Assembly: GCA_037976565.1 (NCBI GenBank)
Contig: CP137675.1
Coordinates: forward strand, 26,716,166-26,780,165
DNA: 64,000 nucleotides
DNA from: Mesocentrotus franciscanus
Taxonomy: Eukaryota > Echinodermata > Echinoidea > Camarodonta > Strongylocentrotidae
Reading direction: 5' to 3'
The position numbers and the translations under genes are program-made. Positions 29,569 to 41,626 of this stretch are shown here, one piece after another. The notes under the pieces were generated by a model that had not been told where the DNA came from, made no database searches, and saw nothing but the letters and a program-made list of their open reading frames with translations. Positions within the stretch are counted from its first letter, which is position 1; every line of letters begins with the position of its first letter.

Positions 29569-32500
29569 CTGGTTTGGGAGAAGAGGAGATAGAGAATTGC
29601 ATTTAATAATCCACCATTTTTTCTATTTGGTTGACAATTTTTAATTGAGACTCGATTATTATATTGTTAATCAACTTTTAGCATGTTGTAGATTCAAACT
29701 TTAACTTACCCCGTTGCATCCGTGATATGAAATAATTCATTGTTAAGTTCTTGTTGTTTTTGGGATTCTACATTCAATAACAGTTTAGTCTTTCTCACAG
29801 GTTTGATTTCATTGGAAATAATATTTGCCTCCGCGTTTTTGTCGACATTAAATATGACATGGAATGTCAGAGAGCTATGTGATATTTTTTTAATGTATTC
29901 TCCTTTCGTTTACTCACCAATATATTTTCCAATATCTTATCACTTTTCATTCACATATCAATATCAAATTAAATATCTACAAAAAGACAAATGAACAAAG
30001 CGAGACAAACAATCATTAAAAAAAATCAACAACAAGGAAAAAAGAATGGATACAAATTTGTAAATTGTTAGTTTTTGACAAAGTTTTGTTCTTCGTAGTA
30101 TTTCTACATATAGCCGCATAAAAATGCAATGATTAACTAAGATTGTAGCCCTAAAGTAAGGAATCCGATTCCGAGAGTTGAAGTTGGCGGGATTGTTACA
30201 CGTGTACCTGAAAAACAAACTAGTTTTAAACCCGGTTGAAAAGAAGAAGAAGGGGGGGGGGGGAATTACCCTTGGAATCTAATATGTTATCAAGTGATGG
30301 GTAGTTGTGAGCACTTCTTCTCAATCGTAATGGTCCTTTCATGATCCTCCTCAGCTGAAGACTGTTCTCTCCAACGTCACGGCGGTCACGGTTACCCGAA
30401 GTTCCGACGCATGCAGTGTCACATTCCGAGGACTCATTTCCGGTGGTTGCCCGACATACCAACAAATCACAATGGATGTAAACCTTTAAATATAGAGAGA
30501 AAAGAGAGAGAGAGAGAGAGATGCCACCACATTTAATGATTATGTGGGAAGAATTGAGGACAATATAAATTATTTTGGCAAAATCGCGATGATTCAAGAT
30601 TGACTTTATTCGAAGTTGATTATGCCTGACTGCATCGAAGATGAGGCCTAAAGTCTTCCGATAATTTTGGGCATTAGTATCTTTCCGTGAACACTCATGT
30701 ACGCAGTAGCTCTGTACCTTGGTCCAGGCAATGGTCAGAAAACGGGGATCGTGCTCCTCCAAAGAGCATTAGCTTATAAAGGTGTCGAAGTCGAGTGGTT
30801 TAATCACTTGACTGGAAATGCAAAGGCCGTGGGTTCAAGCCTCGGCAAGGCACTTTAAAAAATGTCCTTGAGGAAGGGATTTGATCTACATTACGTTTGT
30901 CTAACCAGGTGTTAAATGAGTACCTGGTAGGATGCGAACGTCACTGAGGTTGGATTAGCATCATATGCACTGTATTGTGCAGAATATTAATTGAATCCAG
31001 TGACCAAGGTAACAATAAATGACCTATTTTGGGGGGTCAGTTAATTGTAAAGCGCTTTGTAAGAAACAGGTAGGCCTATTATACATAAAGCTTCATAGGT
31101 AGCCTAATATAATGTTAGGGCGCTTGTCGAGTTTTCAGATATTTTATTCTCTTGCTTCAACATTAATTTCCTACACTAGACAAGTTCCTAACTTCAACCC
31201 TTTACCGTAATGTACACCAAACCCTACTTATAACCTAAAACCCAATCGCAACTCTAATCCTATTTTTACGACACAAATCCCCAAACAGATGTCCCGCGAG
31301 TAAATATATCGGCTCACGACTCGTAACTGTGTCAATGCCAAAATAAAAATCGAAAATCAAAAAATTATTCAGGGAAATTAAACGACTTACCCTATCACCC
31401 AGCTCCACGAACCTGAATGTATTCATGGTCACGCCAACAAAACCAGGAGCCTCATCATCAATATTGGTTGACATCTCCACGGCACACCTATTTACAGTAG
31501 ATTATGCTTCATTAGATTTGGCAAACACTAATTTAAATGTTTGTTTTCACGTGTAATTAAAATATCCCGCTCCTTATACGTACTTTATGATATGATGATT
31601 AAGACGAAAACAAAAACCCACTCTCCAATCATATCTTATCGTAGACCTATCATGTATACGAAACCATATCATATAATCATGTCATATCCTATGATATCTT
31701 ATCCTGAAATGTATTATGATTAAATATGCTATCGGGAAGATCGATTCACATCAAGTTGACTCAGTTGATAAAAGAAAGGGAGAAAATGTGGCGTAACAAC
31801 AACATTCAAATGGGCCTCCAATTTCTTCTTGTTAAATTTTAAAAAGGGGCGCAGGATTTCTTGTGCCGGCCCCAAATCCGCCACTGGCATCCAAGAGGAG
31901 ATCCCTGAAATCTTAGCATTTCGTCCCCTCCTCACAATTATATAAGGAACGTACCCATCTCGGATGATAGTCCACTGTACATCGTTGTACGAGGCAGATG
32001 GTGTTGCCACACAACTCTTGATGGACAGTTCCAATGAACCGTCTTGAGAAGGGACCGATGCACCGAAATGCAGCTCCTCGTCCAGGTTCATGTCCACAGG
32101 GTATTCGGAGTCGGCATACTTCTCCTCGAAATCGTCGTCTTTGAAGATATCCAGTGCGAATTCATAATGCCCGACTGAAACTTCGGTCGAATTCAGCTGA
32201 TAATTGGTAATCTGGTAAGAGTGTAGTTCCACATTTCCAGATCGATTGTATGCACAGGAGAAAGGCACATGTACTTTCGTCAGCCGGGTGATCGGGCTAT
32301 CCGCAGTTCTCTCCACTACAGTGTTACTGTAGATGATTTGGGTATCGTACTCCTATCATGGTTGAAAATAATTTGATAAGGAAAATATAAGAATTGTGGA
32401 GGTATGTTTTCAGATCCTTCTTTTCAGAAGTGAAGTTGGCCCAACTATATATCAGAAATGCAGGGAGTCTGATCCAAAGGCGACAGAATGAAAGGATTGG

Positions 32501-35500
32501 AAGCTAGCCTATTTTCGGGATTTGGAGAATGAGAAAGGAAGGAGCTCGAGTAGGTTGTAGTGAATATGATGTTCTCTGTTGCTGAAAGAGTGAGGAATGT
32601 ATAGAGGCAGTGTAGTAGTAGATAAGCAACGAGTGGACATGTGGCATCACAGATAAGGTTGACTACTCGTCTAGCACAGTCGTTGTGACAGAAATATCTA
32701 AACTTATTCTGAATGTCTAATCATGTCGTAAATGGGAACATTTGTGCCTTTTAGCGTTTTGTAATCATCAATTAGCCTATACTTTCCAAACTTGTCTAAC
32801 CTTTATTTTGTTATTGCAGTCAGTGAGGTTAGTTGTGATACTGATGAAGCGTTTATCTTCAGAGATTCTTCCCGGGCAGTTGGCGTCGGCTAGGAGATGG
32901 AGGTCCTCGCCTCTTGTCACCCCGCCGACGAGTGTAAGCGGGATCGTCACTGTCATGCTGAAATACCCGCATTGCAATAAGATCCTGTCGTCTGCAAGGA
33001 TAAGTATGGGTTAGTTAAAAACTCAAATGGAAATTTGATCTGGATGCTATTTTTAAGGCGATGTAGTTATATTGGTAGTTGTTGCAAACGTAAGTTCTGA
33101 CACAAATCTGATGATGATAAAAGGAAGAATCATTTTGGAAGATTATTTGTGTGTGAGAAGAAGAGTGTGGTGGGTTTGCGTGTGCGCACGAAGGAGAGAG
33201 ATGGGTGGGGTGAAGAGAAAGGCAAGGAGAGTGAAAAGAGAAAGAGGGGACATAAAGAGAGACGTAGCAGCTAGGGGACTTAACAATTATCACACTCAAC
33301 ACGATCGCAAAGAATTTCGAAAGAAAATAATACCCCGAACTTGAATGTTAATCTCTCATTTTTATCCCATAGAAATCATGTTCGGTTCATGTAATACGTC
33401 ATTGTAATGTTCGCACATTTAAAAGGTAAATGACAAGGCTATTGAAAGGGCCTAAAGTTGATTGGTTCTTCCGAAAGTCTTTGCGATTGTGTTCCTGGTT
33501 AAACGTAACGTTACCATCCTTTGGGGTCGATTCAGGAGGAAGCCGAGTAGTGGTAGTCTTCGGCACCATGGTAACTGTAGAGAGCAACAGAGAGAGAGAG
33601 AGAGAGAATGAGAGAGAGAGATAGATACATGCATGCACACCACACCCACCCACCCACACACACACATACAGATAGTGAGTGAGAAAGAAATGTTGATAGG
33701 GAAAATATGTGAAAATATAGATTGAAAACAAAATATAAAATACGTCGATGTTGTATAAGTATGATGCACAAATACATCTGATGAAATTAAGAGAATAGCA
33801 ACGAATAAAGACATACTAAAACTTGTCGTCTTGCTCTTTTCAGAGTAAATCTCAAGAATGAACGGAAAACCCCAACTGGACAACTATTAAGTATTTCGGA
33901 CAACCAAACTAATTTGGGAAACACCATCATTTACAATCACCAAGTAAAGCAAATTTTTACGACGGTGATGTATATCAATATGGACTTCAACATATTCAAT
34001 AGGGCTTACCTGTTGAAGTTGTGGTTCTTGAAAACACAGTTGTTGCATTTCCCGCTCCTGGAATATGGGTTGACGGATTTCCCGGTCCTGAAAATGGAGT
34101 TGACGGATTTTCTGGTCCCGAAGATGGAGTTGACGGAATTCCTGGTCGTAAAGATGGAGTTGTCGGATTACCTGGCCCTGAGGATGGAGTTGACGGATTT
34201 CCTGGTCCCGAAGATGGAGTTGTCGGATTTCCTGGTCCCGGAGATGGAGTTGTTGGATTTCCAGGTCCCGAAGATGGAGTTGTCGGATTTCCAGGTCCCG
34301 AGGATGGAGTTGTCGGATTTCCTGGTCCCGAAGATGGAGTTGACGGATTTTCTGGTCCTAAAGATGGAGATGTCGGATTTCCTGGTCCCGGAGATGAAGT
34401 TATTGGATTTCCTGGTCCCGAAGATGGAGTTGTTGGATTTCCTGGTCTCGAAGATGGAGTTGACGGAATTCCTGGTCGTAAAGATGGAGTTGTTGGATTT
34501 CCTGGTCCCGGAGATGAAGTTGACGGAATTCCTGGTCGTAAAGATGGAGTTGTCGGATTTCCTGGTCCCGGAGATGAAGTTGACGGATTTCCTGGTCCTG
34601 ATGATGGAGTTGACGGATTTCCTGGTCCCGAAGATGGAGTTGACGGATTTCCTGGTCCCGGAGATGGAGTTGTCGGATTTCCAGGTCCCGAAGATGGAGT
34701 TGTCGGATTTCCTGGTCCCGAAGATGGAGTTGTCGGATTTCCTGGTCCTGATGATGGAGTTGACGGAATTCCTGGTCGTAAAGATGGAGTTGATTGATTG
34801 GAATCAGTTTTAAAATACCCTTATCAGCTTATTGACAAACAAGTAGACCTAGTATCGGATAGTAATATCATAGTTAGTACTATTTAATAAATGAAAAATA
34901 CTTAGAGATTTTTGTTTATAATGTACATTCTTAATACGAAGAAATTTCCAACAGTCTTGTAAAAGTCAAGAACTTTCATTTTAAGTTTTACTGCCGTCGT
35001 CATACTTTTCAGTACATAATTTTGTTGTAAAAAATGCAAATATTTCAATTGAATTGACACCTTGCTTTGTTTTTAACCAAACCTACCTTCACAACGGCCC
35101 GTAGGCTGGCTCCAACTACCATCGGTCCGACAGACTGAAGAGACGTCACCGACCGGATAGTACTGTTCCTGGCAAAGATAGACGACTACACTCCGATATT
35201 CGGTCATATTTGGCCCATATAGATCCGAATTCGGCAATGTTGGAAATGGGGAACTGCATGAAACCGCTACGGGGGAAGGGTATTTAACGCAAAAATATAA
35301 TAAATAAGAACACGGACTGCCGTATGGTATGCCCTTGTTATTTCTGCCCTGTTAACACCCCGGTGGGGTCACTCCCCCGCAGAGGGTGACACGTATGACC
35401 GTTACCACAAATGCAAATACCCCCCTTTTGCGGTCAATTTCAAGGACATTTGTGAAATTTAACCCCCTTTTAAAGTCAAAACAAGGACAAAATCGTACTT

Positions 35501-38500
35501 TGGAATACCCTATTTATAAGATTGTAAGGACACTTTCGCAAATTTACCCCTATTTTACCATATTTCCAGGACAAGACTCGGCTCCGAGAATTTTTCTTCC
35601 TGGTTTTCTCTTTTCCCTTTTCCTGACCCCTATTTATCAATTTCGAGGACACCTGTGCACCCCTATTTTCTATATTTCGAGAAATATTTTGTGCTCGGAC
35701 ATTGCTTGAAATTTAACCCTTTTCCCGCGATTTTGGTAACGGTCATGCGGTCCGGAAGTCACATTAAGTGACCCCACCGGGGTTAACACACAAACACACA
35801 TACACACAATTACACAAACCAACGTGAATTTTGTACAAATATAAACAAAATCTTCAAAATATATAAGCACGAATGTTTATAGCCCCAAAACAAATATCCT
35901 GAAGAAGTTAGTCTTACACCGAGTCTTTCAATAGAGATAAACAGATTGATTGTTGATTGTTCCAACCAGATATATTACGACCAGGGTCTGTTTTTAATCT
36001 GACAAAGAGTACTTTACCAGTACTAAATTTTCATAAATGTTTCTTTATTAAATGTGATACTTTATTTCGTAAATTCTGTGCTCAGTAATGGTATAATTAT
36101 GCAACCGCCGAGTGATCAATATCAATATACCAAGCTTACGTTTACATTCTGGACGATCGTCGCTGTACAAACCATCTTGTCCACATTCTATCCGTTCTCC
36201 TCCATATAGTTCGTAGCCTGCGTCACAGGAAAACGTGACGTAAGATCCGAACAGCCAATCAGGGTGAGACGTGTTGTAGGTGCCGTGTGCAGGCGCACCG
36301 GAATCACTGCACTGTTGTGGTCCGCGTTTGCCAGCTGCAGAGAGATATTTAGAAAGTTCTTTTTCAATAACAAAACGTATTTTTTATTTTAAATACAGGC
36401 TATTCACGGCCATTAAGAGTAAGTAAATCCGATATACATTTTTGGCTAAATCGCGCAGTTCGCACAAGAAAGTCATTTTTATCCTTGGGTTTCGCAAATT
36501 TACTCCGGGCATGCTGGTGGTTTAACTTCTGAACTTATATTGTGATAATTTTAGTGCAGACGCTATGCGGAAATATTTAGAAGGGCGTATCCCAACTTAC
36601 CCCCGAAAAGAAACAACACGAATCCCCCAACTTTCAGAGGTCAGTAGCCGCGTATCCAGAAATGGATAAACGGGGGAGGGACTGCCACGCATGCCATAGG
36701 CACTCCACTGAGCGCAAGGTTGTTCGGGACCCGATTCCCTTAAACCTTATAATTATAATAATAATAGTAATGATAATAATAGTAATAATAATAGTAATAA
36801 TAATGATAAAAACAACAACAAAACAACAATGATAATGACAATAACAATTTTGTTTACACAGGAAAGCGTGTCCAGCATTAGTGCTGTTCTTCCTAAGAGC
36901 CTTGTTAATGTGTATTACCTCAGTGCCAGTTACCCATTTACAGAGCGGCAAATGTGGATTAATGTTTTCCAAAGGACGTTAGTGCCGGGATGGGATTAGA
37001 AAATTACATGTATTATCTTAGCCTCGAAATTCCAGTTGATACCAGTTGAAACCAGTAAGGATTTCCAACTGGTATCTACTGGTTTGAACTGGTCTCAACT
37101 GGTCTCAACTGGTACCAGTTAATACCAGTTGATACAATTTGGAAACCAGTAGAAATACCAGTTGACATCTGAGACCAGTTGATATTACCAGTTGATTTAC
37201 CAGTTGAAAACCAGTAGATGATTACCAGTTGATTTACCAGTTGAAAACCAGTAGAAATACCAGTTGACATCTTAGACCAGTTGATATTACCAGTTGATTT
37301 ACCAGTTGAAAACCAGTAGATGATTACCAGTTGATTTACCAGTTGAAAACCAGAGTATCTTATAAAATCTGGATTCACTAAAAAACAGTGCGGGGGGGGG
37401 GGGTGAGAGGCACCTTTATGCTTGATGTGCCACTGGCCAGAAGCTGACATTGAGACCTCTCATTCTTAGAGTAAACTATCCATCGTGTCCGTATCGCTTT
37501 AAAAACTACAGATGATGAAAGTTTTTTTTCTCGCGTGCCCTGTCATACAGAAAACTATCATTAGACACTCCGACTCTGAAGAGAGAATACGACCACTGCA
37601 CACTTACGATACTGGCATATGTATCCGTTGTTAATCGAACACCTTCTATCGTTCCATTTGAAATCGTCAGATAGGAGATCGATGCAGCGCTCAAATGTCC
37701 GGCTCGGTTCACCCGGCGTCCAAAAGGCATTCGTAACCGCTGGTCCTTTGGAGATGAGAATCGGTAAAAGAAGAAAAGAAATTGTTACATTAATTATTCA
37801 GAATTACTGAGCTGTAGCATCGAAGAGGAATACAGTGTGATCCTGAGCGTCTTATTAGTATAGCCGACTACATAGATATTGAATGTTCACATGAGGTCCA
37901 TGACTTAAAGATTTGACAGAAATTATGCATCAAAAGATAACTAAATGTGCTGAACAACTTCGCATTTTTAATATATTTTCTTCCTCCTTGTCCGGCCGAC
38001 TTTGTGCAGTAAGAGGAGGGGGATTGAGAGGGTGCGCCTTTACTTTTAACCATTTTTCTTCCTTTGCTTATCATCACAGTTTCTACATCAGTGAGCAAAT
38101 GTGATAACGCAAAACCCTTTTGAGATCCTTTCAAAGAATCCTAGATTCACCATCGACTCGATCTTACCATCTAGAAAGAGTACTTCTTCGTCTGGCTTCG
38201 AGTCATCTCGGAACCCTCCAATCCACCAGTTGGGATGCGACCCGTCGTCTTCCTCGTTCGCCATGGAAACCAGAAGCTGCTGCTGGACCTCCGTGGCAAT
38301 CTCCACCAGCCGGCCGGATCTATCAGAGCAGTATCTGCGTGCAATGTCCCAACTGTTCCCAATCGTCACAAAGACTGCGCAGTTCCTGCCGTAAGGCACC
38401 TGAGGTGAAACAGCAAGTTCCGGAAGAGTAATAGGACAGGCTTCCTCTGGAATGAAAGGCATAGTCTTTTCATTTTATTTTTGTGGCTATATCGTGGTTT

Positions 38501-41468
38501 TGGAAACCCCTTATTCGTCGGCACGCACACACAATTGTGTGTAGAATCTATGGAAAGAAGAGGCCAATGAGTGTGACGACATGAAAAATTACTGTGCCGA
38601 GTAAATTTCTGTTCTACGATAACACATTGTTATAACCTAAATAATAAGTCTTTTGAGATATCAACCCAAGAGTAATCTCAATACCCGATTGAGAAATAAT
38701 GTTCAGATTATGTAATACGTCATTGTAATGTTCGCAGATTTAATTAGGTGATATACTAGGCCATTAAACTTGCCTCAGATTGATCTTTCAAAAGCTTTAC
38801 AACCGTGTTGCATAAGCTGGTAGATAGGCAAGCAGGGAACCTACATCCTAAAGTCAAATCGGAAGTACTCGATAATTGAGAATTGATGCCTTACCTAAAG
38901 GCATTTATCTCGAGCATTGAGCAGTGTCGCCTTAGTTCCAAACGTGGGACCTTCCGGTTATGAGTCCACTATTCTACCTCTCAGCCATTGCTAGTTTTTG
39001 ATGTCTGCAATGAATTATTGTGTACAAGTGAAGCCCCTTTACATGACATATAGTATTGGAAACTCGATCTGATTTGACTTTTTAAAATGGTATATTTTCC
39101 TCCAGCATCATGTTTTTTCGGATTATCCTTGTCACCATCGACTAGCATTAAGAGTTTGGAAAAACACATGTGTGTTTCCCTACTTTTTCCACAATTTTAG
39201 TAATTTGATGTTCATCTATATTACTGATCGTGTACAAATTAGGAGAAATTCACATGATGATTTCTGAACAATACTGCGAGAAACATCTTTCTCCTTACCG
39301 AACTCGCAGATAAAGAAATAAGAAACCCCGCAACTCGCATCGTTCCAATCGTAGTTGTCGAATTCCGAAGAGGATACCCCTCTGAGTTGAATACAGTTTT
39401 TTTGGTCAATTGCGCCGTTAGGTTCTCCGTCGGCCCATGAAAAATATTGCATTTCGGAATCGGCTGAAAGATGAAATAGGAAAGGGGGAGGGGGGGTATG
39501 GGAATTAAAAAAAAAACATTATTTTTGCATATTTGGGAAAGAGTGCCGGACGGATGTATGGATATTTTGGCAACTTGCTGCCCAAAACCAACGTTTTGTT
39601 ATTATTTTTTCGCTAGGGAGCGAAGCGAAAGAGCCAAAAATTATATTTAGAATGTTCTTTTGTCATCAATATACATTAGATAAAATATCGAAATTATATA
39701 CGGGCAGCAAGATGCCCGAATAGTCACATTATTCAAGCACCTCCATTGGCCAAGTATGATGACATGCGGGCAATATGCAGCCCCGATTGCGTGAACTTTA
39801 AAATCCTCCGCGGGGGAAGAAAGGGGGAGGGCTAAAGCTCCCAGCCCCCGCCTCCTACGTGTATGTAGATCAATATAATAAGAATGCTAACAAAGATAGG
39901 AACTAACATCCTTCCCAGTACCACTTCAACCCTTCGAAAGCTCCTATCCAGTAGGAATTCTGTCTGTCTTGAAGTTTGCCCACTAGGAAGTCTTGGGTAG
40001 ACTGGTCAGGGATCTTGGCAAGTTGGCCATAAGGGGTGTCAGGAGAGATAATTGCACAATTATCTCTGGCGTCCTCCCATTCCTTATCGTCATCACTTGC
40101 CAGGAAGCATGCCTCATTTTTGTAATTCCAGCTACCCGATGGGCATACATCAGGGTTTAATAGATCAGCTGTACAGTAAGAAAATAAAACGAATTATAAT
40201 TAATAATAATTATAATGAATAAAATATAGGTAGCGCATATAAATTAGACAGTGTTTCCAAGACCAGCGGCGTAGCTCGGGGTCAGCCAATGAGGGACTAA
40301 TAGGGCGGGGGATGTGGTAGTTTCGCAAGGGGCTGGAATTGGAATGTGATTGGAGCTAGGGTTTACAATGGGGTTGTTACATGTTATTCCACATTCCTTC
40401 CCTTCGTCCTCTTTTTTTTTAATCTCTGTTTATATATCCCCCATTCATTTTCTCTTCTCGATGTTCCAATTAATGGCCACATGCCATAATGTTCCCCGCA
40501 GCCCCTTCAAAATTCATGTCTTTTAAGAACCTGTATACTGGGAGTTGGCTCCCTTTAAAAGTGAAGCGTCCAAACATATAGTGTAAAAGGAGTTAAAGGA
40601 GAGAGAGGGGGGAAGGGTGAGAGAGAGAGAGAGAGGGGGTCACGATGTTTGTTATCGGTTTGGGTATATAGGACCCCTTGACAAAACCCGAGAGCCGCCC
40701 TTTGGAAGAGAGAAAATGTGATAACTCGAAGAAGGATATTGAGAAGATGTATTAATAAAATTTAGGATAGAAGTAACGTGTCCATACGTAATTTACTTAC
40801 TTACTAATTTATTTGTTGTACTACTTACGCATGCATGTCGGTGTTTTCTCGGACCAGCTCCCATACTGTGTGCATGTGCTTGTCACGGTAGGGTCCAGCA
40901 GACGAAAGTTTGACTCGCAGGAGAACGTGACCATGTCGCCATAGTAACGTCCAGATCCTTCGACTGAACCGAAGTTTGGCACGGCGGGATCAGGGCATCG
41001 GATACCTTGGTGCAGTAGAGAGGATAAAGGAATCGGGAGAGAAGAAGATAGATGGACGAGAACATCGAGTAGTGGTTTCATTCTTTCCATTTTCGGTTTC
41101 ATGTGAAAAAATTTTGCTATAATTGACGTACATGTAAATTGATGCACATCGAATCCACCCCCGATTTTATGTGTAACATGGTAACGGAAATCTGTAATTT
41201 TGACAAGTTTGATCAACCGTTTCTCTTGCATCCTTTCAGAATTACGCGTGCTTATAGATTTTTACATCGCCTCGTCTGCGCCTGCGTTGAGTGTGTGTGA
41301 GTGTGTGTTGTGCGTTTTTTCTGGATGTTACCATTTTAATTTCTTAACAAGCTCTGATGGTACGAATGTTAAGGTTTTCTGTAACACTATATACTTTACA
41401 ACACATTTGTGTGCACTATATGTTACAATTTCTGAATAATAATAATAACAATAATAATAACAACAATG

Positions 41469-41504
<36 letters not shown>

Positions 41505-41576
41505 GCAATGATACTGCTCCTATAAATAATATTAATGATAATATTCATATAGATAACGTTAATGATAATAGCGAAT

Positions 41577-41626
<50 letters not shown>

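Noticed and set aside
34081..34790. Regularly spaced 30-bp repeats resembling a CRISPR array
   Set aside because: The units are contiguous, without unique spacers, are coding, and lie in a eukaryotic genome.
33914..34813. Long plus-strand frames over the gene A stalk, one reading like collagen (GFPGPEDGV repeats)
   Set aside because: They are complementary-strand shadows of in-register 30-bp repeats. The minus frame has splice sites, phases and a paralogue in gene B; the plus frames have none.
38101..38431. Plus-strand frames of about 100 codons
   Set aside because: Complement of gene A lectin exon 5.
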